Below are positions 20,004 to 28,828 of a DNA stretch of 64,000 nt, piece by piece. The stretch is from Variovorax sp. V93. GTDB taxonomy: Bacteria; Pseudomonadota; Gammaproteobacteria; Burkholderiales; Burkholderiaceae_C. The notes beneath the pieces are model-generated. The model was given only the letters and a program-made list of their open reading frames with translations. It was not told where the DNA came from and did no database searches. The stretch covers positions 5,396,439 through 5,460,438 of the forward strand of contig NZ_AP028669.1 of the NCBI RefSeq assembly GCF_041154485.1, in the 5' to 3' direction. Position numbers and translations under genes: made by a program. Position 1 is the first letter of the stretch. Every line of letters starts with the position of its first letter.

Positions 20004-21151
20004 GCACCGTCCGCAAGCGGCGTTCCAAACCGGTGGACGACCGCCCACCGTATTGGATGCAGCAGTGGCTGGTGCATCACAGGAAGTCTGGCCGCTTCGA
20101 TGGGCATGAGTACTGCATCTACGACATCCACAAGCCCAAGGGCCCGCCGCTGTCCTCGGCCTGCGCGGAAGGCGTGATCTCGCGGATCGGCGATACCGCA
20201 CTGGAACTGCGGGAGCCCGAGTCCGCCTTTTCTGGTTATGCGATCTGGTTCGGCCTGCTGGCCGCGGCGCCGATGGTGGCGCTGCTGTTCTACGCAGACA
20301 TGCCCCGGTCCCTCTGGGGTGCGCTGCTTGCACTCTGCCTTGCCTGTGTGGGAGTGTGTGCCTCCGCTTTCGGGGCGCTCTGGATTTTCGCGACTTTCAA
20401 GGAACTGCTGGCCCCCACGCCGTTGAGCGTCGGTTTCCTGTGCGACCGGCTCAACCAGAGACTGTGGTGGCACGACGGCGTGAAGGAACGGTGGGTGGCG
20501 TGGGACCGGATCCGTGTCGTCCATCGCCCAGGCTTCCCGGGGACGGAAAGCGTCGAGGCTCTGCGCCTGCTGGTACTGGATCAGGATGATTCACTCGTCT
20601 GCACATCGCCGCAAGGGACGAAACCATTGGCGTTCACGCTGCCCGCCTGGCGGGTCGGCCATCGATGCGCGCGATCGCACAATCCCCACACCGAAGCGCG
20701 CAAGGCCGTCCTCGACTTCATTGCGGTGTTCATGCGCGAGGGCCGCGCATCGTTGCCTGCCACCCGCTGGCGAACGCCAGCGAAGGACCTCGAAAGGCTG
20801 TTTCTGGATCTGGCTCACACATTGGATTTTTTCGCCGGTCCTCGCGCAAGCGCCTCGAGGAATGCACGCGCCCTCTGCGCGGTGCTGATGGCGCTGGCCG
20901 CGCCCTTCCTGCTGCCGCCGCAATGGATGCACGCGCTGGCCGAGTTCCGGCGGCGGCCGGGCGAATGGTCGGCTGCCACCTTGCAGGCGGTCGGAATCGA
21001 CCCTGGTTCGCCAGCAACCCACCTGGCCGCTCCTGCAGGCAGCCGGTCCTTGCACGCCCCTCTTGATCGGGAGCAGCGTACGCTGGCGTGGATCTGGATC
21101 GCCACGGCCTTCGCCACGTATCTCATCATCGGGTGGAAGATCATCCACTGA
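20000..21151 (+). CDS. membrane protein of unknown function in an inserted segment (orfX)
   Basis: 383 residues from GTG 20000, overlapping the pepP stop. I do not recognise a catalytic motif. Residues about 75-130 form two transmembrane helices (AIWFGLLAAAPMVALLFYA and a second Ala/Cys-rich one). A soluble middle part has NQRLWWHDGVKERWVAWDRI. Two more hydrophobic segments lie at about 290-305 and at the very end (IATAFATYLIIGWKIIH). The layout recalls DUF6708-type proteins seen near type VI secretion cargo in Burkholderiales, but that is memory only. Codon choice looks less GC3-biased than neighbours. The gene lies between two copies of the pepP 3' end, so it was inserted as a unit. Confidence 0.75.
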   Translation: MSTVRKRRSKPVDDRPPYWMQQWLVHHRKSGRFDGHEYCIYDIHKPKGPPLSSACAEGVISRIGDTALELREPESAFSGYAIWFGLLAAAPMVALLFYADMPRSLWGALLALCLACVGVCASAFGALWIFATFKELLAPTPLSVGFLCDRLNQRLWWHDGVKERWVAWDRIRVVHRPGFPGTESVEALRLLVLDQDDSLVCTSPQGTKPLAFTLPAWRVGHRCARSHNPHTEARKAVLDFIAVFMREGRASLPATRWRTPAKDLERLFLDLAHTLDFFAGPRASASRNARALCAVLMALAAPFLLPPQWMHALAEFRRRPGEWSAATLQAVGIDPGSPATHLAAPAGSRSLHAPLDREQRTLAWIWIATAFATYLIIGWKIIH

Positions 21152-21172
21152 GTCAGCGAAGGATCTGTGCCA

Positions 21173-21236
21173 GCTGCGAGCTCATTTCGCGCGGCGTGCC
21201 GGTGAAGGCGGACGAGATCGAGGTGCTGATGCGAGC
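21173..21236 (+). repeat. 64-bp direct repeat, copy 2 (second pepP 3' end)
   Basis: This is a second pepP tail, including the last codons, followed in frame by its own TGA at 21238-21240. It lies 1,237 bp from copy 1. On the minus strand it encodes the last residues of the LysR gene that ends at 21182. Confidence 0.95.
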
Positions 21237-22156
21237 TTGACGGCACGCTGAGACACCGGCGGCGGCGCATGCCGCGCCTGCAGGAAGTCGATGAACACCC
21301 GGAGCTTGCGCGGCATCTGCGCGCGGCTCGGGTGGTAGAGGTAGAAGCCCGGAAACGTGGGCCACCACGGCTCGAGCAGCGGCACCAGGCGGCCGCTTTC
21401 CAGGTCGCCGCGCACCGCGCCCTCGAAGGCCACCATGATGCCCGCGCCGTCGCGCGCGGCGGCCAGCAGCACATCGCCGTCGTTGCTGATCAGCGGACCG
21501 GCCACTTCGACGTCGAGCACGCGGCCGTCCTGCGCGTATTCCCAGCGATAGAGGGCCCCCGTGGTCAGGCGGTAGTTCAGGCACTGGTGCTCGCGCAGGT
21601 CCTCGGGCGTCTTTGGCAGCCTGCGCCCCGAGAGATAGCGCGGCGACGCGAGGGTCACCATGCGCTGCGGCCCGCCCACCGGCAGGGCCACCACGTCCTG
21701 CGCCAGGCTTTCGCCGAGCCGGATGCCGGCATCGAAGCCGCCTTCGACCAGGTCGATCATCCGGTTGTCGCAGACCAGCTCCAGCGTGATGTCGGGATAG
21801 GCCTCCGCAAAGTCCGCGAAGTGCGGGTTCAGCAGCAATTCGGCCGACACGCGCGCGACGTTCAGACGCAGCAGCCCGGCCGGCTTGTCGCGCGCCTCGT
21901 CCAGGCCTTCGACCGCCTGCGCGAGCGCGGCCAGCGCCGGCTGGGCGCCCTTGAGCAGTTGCTGGCCCAGTTCGGTCACGCCGACGCGCCGCGTGGTGCG
22001 GTCGAGCAGGCGCACGCCGAGCCGCCCCTCGAGCATGCGCACGGTCTGCGACAGGGCCGAGGGCGACACGCCCAGCTCTTGCGCGGCCCGCGTGAAGCTG
22101 GCGTGGTGCGCAATGCGTGCGAAGGCGGCAATGGCGGGGAGCAGTTCGGGCGACAT
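21182..22156 (-). CDS. LysR family transcriptional regulator
   Basis: 324 residues. Helix-turn-helix at 1-62 (LLPAIAAFARIAHHASFTRAAQELGVS ... LEGRLGVRLLDRTTRRV), effector domain at 92-300 with GLLRLNVARVSAELLL. This belongs to the LysR clade whose members often sit beside oxidoreductases they control. The last 20 or so residues (AVKLASAPRSRPPSPARRAK) are encoded by the antisense of the duplicated pepP tail and are low-complexity, so the true ancestral end may have been shorter or may have overlapped pepP. The target is unknown; the esterase gene upstream is on the same strand, not divergent. Confidence 0.92.
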   Translation of the reverse strand: MSPELLPAIAAFARIAHHASFTRAAQELGVSPSALSQTVRMLEGRLGVRLLDRTTRRVGVTELGQQLLKGAQPALAALAQAVEGLDEARDKPAGLLRLNVARVSAELLLNPHFADFAEAYPDITLELVCDNRMIDLVEGGFDAGIRLGESLAQDVVALPVGGPQRMVTLASPRYLSGRRLPKTPEDLREHQCLNYRLTTGALYRWEYAQDGRVLDVEVAGPLISNDGDVLLAAARDGAGIMVAFEGAVRGDLESGRLVPLLEPWWPTFPGFYLYHPSRAQMPRKLRVFIDFLQARHAPPPVSQRAVKLASAPRSRPPSPARRAK

Positions 22157-22201
22157 GCGCGGATTATGAAGACGCGCTTCCGCCGGCCACTCGCGCTGGC
22201 G

Positions 22202-23566
22202 CTACCTGGCCTGCAGCAGCGCGCCCGCTTCCAGCAGCACCAGCTCGTTGTCGTCCGCCTGGTTCGGCTCGCGGCTGCTGGAGAACGGCAGGTTGTTGTC
22301 GTTGCCGACCACGATGTGCGTGGCATCGACCACGTCCACGTTCTCGATCGTGAAGAACGGGAACTTGAGCACGCCGTCGTTGAGCGGCTTGCGCGCGAGC
22401 CCGGCCGGGTCGGCGATGTTCAGCAGGTCGATGTAGCCGATCTTGCGTACCGCGCCGCCCGCGTTGGCGTCGCTCAACTCGATCTTGTAGACGCGCTTGA
22501 ATTTGGCGATGTCGTGGAAGCAGTCGCTGCGCTTCTGGCCCTCGGGGCAGGCCTTGTCGCTGGCGCCTTCGCCGTTGTCGCGCTCGATGATCAATCCGGT
22601 GGTCGCGTCGATCATGTTGAAGTCGCCGATGGCGTGGCCATTGGCTTCGAGCGGGTATTTCCAGTGGCGGCCGGTCCATTTTTCCGAAGCCACGTCGAAC
22701 TCCAGCACGCGCAGCGCTTCCTTGCCGTCCAGCTTCTCGTAGTCCTTTGCCTCGGCGTTCCACACCGGGCCTTCGAGCAGCGCGTAGAGCTTGCTGCCGT
22801 CCTTCGACGAAGCCATGCCTTCGAAGCCCTTGGAGCGCTTGATCTGGAAATCGACCGCGCCGCCCGGTGCGCCCGGCGTGGTGACGGCCGGATGGTCGGG
22901 GGAGCGCACGGCCTTGCCGTCGACCTGCGTGTCGAACACCGCGAGCACCTTGCCCTTGAGGTCGGCCTTGATCAGGAAGGGGCCGAACTCCTCGCCGATC
23001 CACAGGGCGCCGCCGGCAAACTGGAAGCTCTCGGGATCGAAGTCGGAGCCGGTCAGGTAGCGCTGCTTCGTGCCTTCATGGACGATGCGGAAGGGCACCT
23101 TCTTGTCCGGGTCGTGCAGGAAGATGGTGTTCAGGCGGTTGAACTTGCCGCTCTTGAAGTCCACCTTGTAGTGGTTCAGGTAGAGCATGAAGTCGGGCGA
23201 GTTGGCCTCGGCGCCGGCGCCGTTGTCGGTGAGGATCCAGAACGAGCCGTCGTCCATCTTCTTGATGCCCGAGTGGCCCTGCAGCGGCTGGCCCTTGAAG
23301 GGCAGCGAGACACCGGTGCCGCGGCCACCCGACAAGCCTTCGATGGTGCCCAGCGCCTCCACGCGCTTGCCCGAGGTGAACTTGCCGCTCACCTGCAGGT
23401 CGGCGGGCGCATCCTTGGGCGCCGCGACGAAGCTTTGCGCGGGCAGCACGGCATGGCCGGCCAGCGTCGCAGGGAAGGCGGCCTGTGCGGCGGCATGGCC
23501 GCAGGCGAGCGCGGCGGCCAGCGCGATGAAAGAAGTACAGAAGAAGAAAGAAGCGGGGCGCGTCAT
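22202..23566 (-). CDS. esterase-like activity of phytase family protein
   Basis: 454 residues from MTRPASFFFCTSFIALAAALACGHAAAQA, a Sec signal peptide cut after AQA. The mature protein is beta-propeller-like with phytase-family segments: IEGLSGGRGTGVSLPF, DGSFWILTDNGAGAEANSPD, LWIGEEFGPFLIKAD, and GFEGMASSKDGSKLYALLEGP near the middle. Family members are periplasmic or secreted and annotated as esterase-like phytases, but few are tested. It is last in the minus-strand locus 29878-22202, 80 bp after the FAD oxidoreductase gene. Confidence 0.87.
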   Translation of the reverse strand: MTRPASFFFCTSFIALAAALACGHAAAQAAFPATLAGHAVLPAQSFVAAPKDAPADLQVSGKFTSGKRVEALGTIEGLSGGRGTGVSLPFKGQPLQGHSGIKKMDDGSFWILTDNGAGAEANSPDFMLYLNHYKVDFKSGKFNRLNTIFLHDPDKKVPFRIVHEGTKQRYLTGSDFDPESFQFAGGALWIGEEFGPFLIKADLKGKVLAVFDTQVDGKAVRSPDHPAVTTPGAPGGAVDFQIKRSKGFEGMASSKDGSKLYALLEGPVWNAEAKDYEKLDGKEALRVLEFDVASEKWTGRHWKYPLEANGHAIGDFNMIDATTGLIIERDNGEGASDKACPEGQKRSDCFHDIAKFKRVYKIELSDANAGGAVRKIGYIDLLNIADPAGLARKPLNDGVLKFPFFTIENVDVVDATHIVVGNDNNLPFSSSREPNQADDNELVLLEAGALLQAR

Positions 23567-23646
23567 TGGAAAGAGAGGTTCCGTGTCGAAACGCGAGACC
23601 ATGCCGGCCACGCGTGACGCGGCCATGACATGAGGCACCCGGGCCT

Positions 23647-25275
23647 TCAGCCCGGCGCCGCGCCCGCGATGTGCCCGCGCGTGAACGCCTCCTCGAAGAT
23701 CGAATAGCCCGACCAGTCGGCATGCGCGAACGAAAGCCGGCCCGCGATGACACGGCCGCGGTGCCCCGCGTCCGGCGACATGCGGTGCGCGCCGATCTGC
23801 GCAAGCAGGCCCGGCCGCGGGATCGACATGGCGTGGCCGTAGCGCGTGATCTCGATGCGCGTCGCGAGCGAAGGCAGGTCGGGGTGCGGCACCGAGAGTT
23901 CGGCGAGCAGCTCGTCGCGCCAGCTGGTCCAGGGGCGGTCGAGCAGCAGGCGCCGGCCATCGGCGCCGTCGTGGCGGCTCGGGCCGAGCGGGCGGTACCA
24001 GCTCAGCACGGTGCCGCGCGGCGTGGGGTCGAGCGTCTGATGGCGCGCATCGACGTAGCCGAGGCCGCGCGTGCCGTGGATCACGTTGTCCCAGCTCGGT
24101 GCGGCGCCGGGCCGGTCGGCGAGCGGTCCGCGCAGGTGCACGTTGGCCACGAGCCAGGGGGCATAGCGCAGGTGCGCGGCGGCGTTCTTCAATACCTCCG
24201 GCGCGTTTTCGACCACGCGCGCGGCGATGAACACCGGCAGCGCGACGATGCAACGCCCGGCCTGCCAGCGCACCAGCGATTGCGATGCGGCATCCCACGC
24301 GTCGACCTCGACACCGCCGCGAAGCTCGGCGATGCGCGTGACGGCCTGGCCTGTGCGCAAGCGGTCGCCGAGCGGCGCGGCCAGCCGCTTTGTGAGCCAG
24401 CCATTGCCCTCGGGCCAGGTAAGCACTCCGTCGCGCTCGGCGGCCGATTCGGCGCCGCCGCCTTTCGCATCGCCGGGCGCGTGAAAGCCATGGCGGCTCG
24501 CGAAGTAGTGGATGCCGGCCCAGGCCGAGACCTGTTCGATGCCTGCGCCGTAGTCGTCGCGGCAGCAGTAGTCGAGGTACCAGCGCAGCTGCGCATCGCC
24601 GAAGCCCTCGCCGTCGAGCCATTGCGCGAAGCTGACGGCATCGAGCGCCAGCAGCTCGGGCGTGAGGGCGGCCTTGAGCGTGGGAATGACGAAGTGCGCC
24701 GCGTGCTGCAGCGCGTCGATGCGCTGCGCGAACCTGCGGTACTGCGCGTGCGTGTCGGCGCCCACGCCATGCAGGGGCAGCAGGCCGTCCTGCCACTCGC
24801 CGCGGAAGAACAGCCGCTCCTGCGGGCTGTGGCAGAGGTGGCGCTCGTCGTATTCCCAGCGGCCCGCCACGCGCCGGCGCAGGCCGAGTTCCTCGAGCAG
24901 GTCCTGTACTTCACGCGCATCGTCGCCGGGCGTCGGCAGGTAGTGCGCGCCGAGCGGACAGGCAATGCCGCTCACCATGCCGCCGCGCGCATTGCCGCCC
25001 GCCGCATCCTCGAGCTCGAGCAGCACGAAGTCCTCGATGCCCGCGAGCCGCAGTGCGCGCGCGGCGGCGAGACCCGCGACGCCGCCTCCGGCAATCACCA
25101 CGCGCGTGCGCTTCATGCTTGCCGGAGACGGGCCCTTGAGCGCGCTGTCGCGCAGTGCGTGGCCGCGCGCGACGTCGATGCCGGTGAAGCCGCCGTCGAT
25201 GGGCGGCGGCGGGGCCTCGCAGCCAGCGAGCGCAAGGGCGCCCGCCGCAGCCCCAAGAAAACCCCGGCGCTTCAT
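23647..25275 (-). CDS. FAD-dependent oxidoreductase (amine-oxidase-like), Tat lipoprotein
   Basis: 542 residues. The N-terminus MKRRGFLGAAAGALALAGC has both a twin-arginine motif and a lipobox (Cys at 19), so a folded, flavin-loaded protein is probably exported by Tat and lipid-anchored. The dinucleotide fold starts at VVIAGGGVAGLAAARALRLAG (about 58) with the acidic residue in LLELEDAAGGNARG. The middle and C-terminal regions match flavin amine oxidase-type proteins (SFAHADWSGYSIFEEAFTRG at the end). With a polyamine synthase-like gene just upstream, oxidation of a polyamine or polyamine-derived compound is a reasonable inference. A REP-like repeat separates it from that gene. Confidence 0.85.
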   Translation of the reverse strand: MKRRGFLGAAAGALALAGCEAPPPPIDGGFTGIDVARGHALRDSALKGPSPASMKRTRVVIAGGGVAGLAAARALRLAGIEDFVLLELEDAAGGNARGGMVSGIACPLGAHYLPTPGDDAREVQDLLEELGLRRRVAGRWEYDERHLCHSPQERLFFRGEWQDGLLPLHGVGADTHAQYRRFAQRIDALQHAAHFVIPTLKAALTPELLALDAVSFAQWLDGEGFGDAQLRWYLDYCCRDDYGAGIEQVSAWAGIHYFASRHGFHAPGDAKGGGAESAAERDGVLTWPEGNGWLTKRLAAPLGDRLRTGQAVTRIAELRGGVEVDAWDAASQSLVRWQAGRCIVALPVFIAARVVENAPEVLKNAAAHLRYAPWLVANVHLRGPLADRPGAAPSWDNVIHGTRGLGYVDARHQTLDPTPRGTVLSWYRPLGPSRHDGADGRRLLLDRPWTSWRDELLAELSVPHPDLPSLATRIEITRYGHAMSIPRPGLLAQIGAHRMSPDAGHRGRVIAGRLSFAHADWSGYSIFEEAFTRGHIAGAAPG

Positions 25276-25295
25276 TGCACCCGTCCCTTTCGGGA

Positions 25296-25385
25296 AACAC
25301 CGCGGAACCGGCTTTGCCGGGCCGCTGGTGTTGCCCCCGGCGAGGGGGTGGGCGAAGCGACACGAAGTGCGCGAAGGCTGGGGGA
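25296..25385 (+). repeat. REP-like intergenic repeat, copy A
   Basis: It contains an outer dyad AACACC...GGTGTT around an inner CCGGC-TTT-GCCGG hairpin, then CCCCC...GGGGG, then GACACGAAGTGCGCGAAG and CTGGGGG. The same order of elements recurs at 28741-28828, and in reverse orientation at 33681-33770. It lies in the gap between the FAD oxidoreductase and the aminopropyltransferase-like gene. Confidence 0.85.
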
Positions 25386-25391
25386 GATCAT

Positions 25392-26936
25392 TCAGTGCGT
25401 CGTGATCACCTTGCCCCACTCCTGCTCGTAGGTGGTGACAAGGGTCTGGTTCGACAGCCGGTTCACTTCGGCCGGCACGCGCGCCATGTCGAGCGGAAAA
25501 TCGAACATCAGCGGCAGGGTGGAGGGCGAGAGAAAGCGCAGCCCGGAAGGCAGCGCATCGGGCATGCGGTACGGCCGCCGGCTCGCGATGATGTAACCCC
25601 ATTCGCCGAAGCTCGGCACATGCGCGTGGTAGGGCGTTGCCTGCAGGCCGACCGATTCGATGGTCGCCGCCACGGTCCAGTAGCTCTTGCGCGCGACCAG
25701 CGGCGAGGTGGTCTGGATCACCGCGTAGCCGCTCGCCGAAAGGCGCTTTTCGAGCAGCGCATAGAAGCTGTTGGTATAGAGCTTGCCGATCGCGAAGTTG
25801 GTGGGATCCGGGAAGTCGACCACGATCACGTCGAAAAAGTCCCCGGGCTGCTGCAGCCACTGGAACGCATCGGTATTGACGACCTTCACCTTCGGCGACG
25901 AGAGCGAATGCCCGTTGAGCGCCGCCAGCGTTTCATGCGCGGTGAAGAGCTGGGTCATGTTCGGATCGAGCTCCACCAGCGTGACCGATTCGACCGAGGG
26001 ATATTTCAGGATCTCGCGCACCGCCATGCCGTCGCCGCCGCCGAGCACCGCGACTTTCTTCGGCGCGCCCTGCGCGGCCATCACCGGATGGACGAGTGCC
26101 TCGTGGTAGCGGTACTCGTCGCGCTCGGCGAACTGCAGGTTGCCGTTCAGGAACAGCCGGTGCCCGAGCTGCCCGCGCGTGACCACGATGCGCTGGTAGG
26201 GCGAGGTGGCGCTGAACACGATGCGGTCCTGGTAGAACTTGTCCTCGGCCAGCGTGGTGATGTGGCCGGCCCCGGCGAAGGCGCCGACCAGCGCGGCCAG
26301 CGCCAGCAGGCAGGCCAGCGCATGCGCGCTGATGCGGCGCAGCTCATGGCGGAACAGCCACAGCGCCCACACGGCCACGGCCGCATTCATGATGCCGAAC
26401 AGCAGGCCGGTGCGGATCATGCCCAGCTGCGGCACCAGGATGAGCGGAAAGGCCACCGACACCGCGAGCGCGCCGAGGTAGTCGAAGGTGAGCACCTGCG
26501 ACACCAGGTTCTTGAGCTGGATGTTGCGCTTGAGGATGCGCATCACCAGCGGGATCTCGAGCCCCACCAGCGTGCCGACCACCACCACGAGCCCGTAGAG
26601 CAGCAGGCGGAACGCGCCGGGCACGTAGGCGTTCGCGAGGAAGAGAACGGCCGGCAGCGCGCCGCCGACCAGCGCCACGAGCAGCTCGATGCGCAAAAAG
26701 TGCGCGGGCAGCTGGCGCTCGAAGAAGCGCGAGAGCCACGAGCCCACGCCCATCGCGAACAGGTAGGTGCCGATGATGGTGCTGAACTGCAGCACCGAGT
26801 CGCCGAGCAGGTAGGAGCTCAGCGCGGCCGCGGTCAGCTCGTAGACCAGCCCGCAGGCCGCGACCACGAACACGCTGGCCAGCAGCGCGATCTCGACCGG
26901 CTGCGGCCCGCGCGCATCGGCGGAATGCGCGGACAC
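25392..26936 (-). CDS. polyamine aminopropyltransferase-like protein with N-terminal membrane domain
   Basis: 514 residues from GTG 26936, chosen because GGGGAGG stands 6 nt upstream. Residues about 12-215 hold seven transmembrane helices; residues 230-514 form the Rossmann methyltransferase-like spermidine synthase domain with VAVLGGGDGMAVREIL (AdoMet/dcAdoMet loop), VELDPNM, VNTDAFQWL and IVVDFPDPTN (catalytic Asp region). Membrane-fused SpeE proteins of this kind transfer aminopropyl groups or act on unknown acceptors; few are tested. The gene overlaps no neighbour but is 14 bp from the DUF350 gene, so the two are one unit. The speD at 17.5 kb could supply the co-substrate. Confidence 0.88.
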   Translation of the reverse strand: MSAHSADARGPQPVEIALLASVFVVAACGLVYELTAAALSSYLLGDSVLQFSTIIGTYLFAMGVGSWLSRFFERQLPAHFLRIELLVALVGGALPAVLFLANAYVPGAFRLLLYGLVVVVGTLVGLEIPLVMRILKRNIQLKNLVSQVLTFDYLGALAVSVAFPLILVPQLGMIRTGLLFGIMNAAVAVWALWLFRHELRRISAHALACLLALAALVGAFAGAGHITTLAEDKFYQDRIVFSATSPYQRIVVTRGQLGHRLFLNGNLQFAERDEYRYHEALVHPVMAAQGAPKKVAVLGGGDGMAVREILKYPSVESVTLVELDPNMTQLFTAHETLAALNGHSLSSPKVKVVNTDAFQWLQQPGDFFDVIVVDFPDPTNFAIGKLYTNSFYALLEKRLSASGYAVIQTTSPLVARKSYWTVAATIESVGLQATPYHAHVPSFGEWGYIIASRRPYRMPDALPSGLRFLSPSTLPLMFDFPLDMARVPAEVNRLSNQTLVTTYEQEWGKVITTH

Positions 26937-26950
26937 GGCCGCCTCCCCGC

Positions 26951-27169
26951 TCAATGGATGGCTGCGGCGACGATGACGCAGATGCCCAGGCTCATGGCGG
27001 CCACCACCAGGCCCAGCGCCACGTTCTGCTTCTCGACGATTTCGCCCCAGAGGTCGTAGGGCGTGAGCTTGTCGATGATGAGGAAGCAGAGCCAGAAGAT
27101 CAGCACGCCGAGCAGCGCATACACGAGCGATCCGAGGACCACGCCCGGTTTCAGCCATTCAAATCCCAT
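26951..27169 (-). CDS. DUF350 domain-containing membrane protein
   Basis: 72 residues with two or three hydrophobic helices (VLGSLVYALLGVLIFWLCFLII and LGLVVAAMSLGICVIVAAAI). The spacing with LTPYDLWGEIVEKQNVALG between helices is the DUF350 (YjfL-like) pattern. GGAGG lies 4-8 nt upstream. DUF350 proteins are found with PspA/YjfJ, band-7, DUF4178 and polyamine-linked genes; the biochemical role is unknown. It sits between the DUF4178 and aminopropyltransferase-like genes. Confidence 0.88.
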   Translation of the reverse strand: MGFEWLKPGVVLGSLVYALLGVLIFWLCFLIIDKLTPYDLWGEIVEKQNVALGLVVAAMSLGICVIVAAAIH

Positions 27170-27231
27170 GGGGACCTCCAGTCGTAGTTGCAGTAGTGGG
27201 TGACATCAGCGCGAAGCTATGTTGCTCTTGT

Positions 27232-28710
27232 TCATTTGTGGCCGCCGCCGCTCGAATAGCCGCCATAGGAGCCGCCGTAGCTGCGCGACCCGCCCGACGA
27301 GCCGCTGCAGGTGCTCAGGATGACCAGCAGCACGATGATGACGATCACGATGAGGATGATGGTGCCGCAGCCCAGGCCCGATGCGGCGCTGACCGGCAGC
27401 GCATCGCCGCGCGCGAACATGTCCTTCTTGTCGTCGAGCTTGAAGGCGGCGGACACCAGTCCGCTGTCGAGCTTGCTGCCCGAGGACCAGGTCAGCTCGT
27501 TGGCCGAGCGCTCCATCGAAAGCAGCGCGTTGCCGCTGGCGAAATCGCGGTTGAAGGTTTTCTGGCCGCGCTCCACCTGCCAGTAGAACTCGCCCGCCAC
27601 ATAGGTGGTTTCGGCGTTGTAGGCGTACTGCTGCGTATAGCGCTTGCCCAGGTAGGTGGCGCTGCTGCCGTTCTCGGCCATGACCGGCGCGCCGGTGGTC
27701 GGCTTGACCATGCTCCAGCCGTCCTCGGCGTCCACCAGGAAGCTGAAGCCGCGCTTCTTGTTGTACAGCAGGTATTCGTTCCAGCCGAAGTGCTCGTCGT
27801 CGCCGGGCTCCACGCCCATGCGGTGCTGGAAGCCCACCACCTGCCACTGCGCGCCCTGCAGCTGGCCGGTGCTGCCGATGGGGATGAGCGGGCGCACGGG
27901 TTCGTTCTGCTCCGCGTGCTTCAGCTCGCCGCCGATGCCCTGCGACAGGTCGATGATGCTGTTGCACGAGCCGCAGGTGATGCTCTTGCTATCGGCCAGG
28001 TTGACCGTGACGGGCGCGCCGCAGTTGGGGCAGTTGAAGGCGCGGCCTTTTTCGTCCTTGGCGGATTCGTCGCGCAGGCCCGTGAGCTGCAGGTCCTCAA
28101 GCTGTACCGAGCGGCCCAGGTAGGCGCCGGGCGGCTCGGTGCCGTAGTCGATGCTGAGCACCAGCCCCTTGTCGCTGCGCAGTTCGACCATGGGGAACGG
28201 GCGGCCCAGCTCGGGCAGGTGCGGCAGTTCGCCCTGGGCGGACAGCAGCGTCACCTGCTCGTTGGACGAGACGGTGTAGCTTTGGCCGTTGAATGCGCTG
28301 GCGGCCCCCACGCGCAGGTCGCCCGGCGGTGGCGCGGTGCGCTGCAGCTCGAAGGGCAGCGCGAACACGTAGGCGCCGTTGTCCTCGCTCAGGATGCCGG
28401 TGCGGTCGCCGTCGAGCTCGGCGATCCACTCGGTCCAGCGCCCGCCGGCGGTGCTGTATTGCAGCCGGCCGATGATGGTGAACGGCTGGTTCTGGATGCG
28501 GCCCGCGGCAAACAGCTGCAGCGGGCTGAAGTCGTCGAACAGCTCCGCCATCTTGCCGATGCGCGCGAGCGTCTCGCCCTGGCGCACGACGGTGCTCTGG
28601 CAGTAGGGGCAAACGGCGAAGGCCGATTGTGCGGACCTGAATTCGACCGGCGCGCCGCAGCCGGGGCAGGGCGCACGGTAGGCGCGCTGGGCGCCGCCTT
28701 CTTCAGCCAT
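27232..28710 (-). CDS. DUF4178 domain-containing zinc-ribbon membrane protein
   Basis: 492 residues. Two zinc-ribbon pairs are visible: CPGCGAPVEF with CPYCQST (about 15-40) and CPNCGAPVTV with CGSCNS (about 225-250). Each ribbon is followed by a DUF4178 beta-rich unit (for example FTIIGRLQYSTAGGRWTEW and WQVVGFQHRM...WNEYLLYN). A transmembrane helix lies at about 448-470 (CGTIILIVIVIIVLLVILS), then a Ser/Gly/Tyr-rich tail ends in GGGHK. The N-terminal part is probably cytoplasmic. DUF4178 proteins are known by genome context rather than biochemistry, chiefly with SPFH and polyamine-linked genes as here. Confidence 0.88.
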   Translation of the reverse strand: MAEEGGAQRAYRAPCPGCGAPVEFRSAQSAFAVCPYCQSTVVRQGETLARIGKMAELFDDFSPLQLFAAGRIQNQPFTIIGRLQYSTAGGRWTEWIAELDGDRTGILSEDNGAYVFALPFELQRTAPPPGDLRVGAASAFNGQSYTVSSNEQVTLLSAQGELPHLPELGRPFPMVELRSDKGLVLSIDYGTEPPGAYLGRSVQLEDLQLTGLRDESAKDEKGRAFNCPNCGAPVTVNLADSKSITCGSCNSIIDLSQGIGGELKHAEQNEPVRPLIPIGSTGQLQGAQWQVVGFQHRMGVEPGDDEHFGWNEYLLYNKKRGFSFLVDAEDGWSMVKPTTGAPVMAENGSSATYLGKRYTQQYAYNAETTYVAGEFYWQVERGQKTFNRDFASGNALLSMERSANELTWSSGSKLDSGLVSAAFKLDDKKDMFARGDALPVSAASGLGCGTIILIVIVIIVLLVILSTCSGSSGGSRSYGGSYGGYSSGGGHK

Positions 28711-28740
28711 GGCAAACGGCAGCGGATGCAGCTGCGGGGA

Positions 28741-28828
28741 ATGCCGTGGAACCGGCTACGCCGGGCCACAGGCATTGCCCCCTGCAAGGGGGAGGGAGTA
28801 GCGACACGAAGTGCGCGAAGCCTGGGGG
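28741..28828 (+). repeat. REP-like intergenic repeat, copy B
   Basis: Same architecture as copy A: GGAACCGGC-TAC-GCCGGGCC hairpin, CCCCC-TGCAA-GGGGG, then GCGACACGAAGTGCGCGAAG and CTGGGGG. It fills the gap between the SPFH and DUF4178 genes and ends against the SPFH stop codon. Confidence 0.85.

Noticed and set aside
20000-21151. orfX as an insertion sequence or transposase
   Set aside because: The protein has transmembrane helices and no DDE or HUH motif; the flanking repeats match the pepP end, not inverted repeats of an IS.
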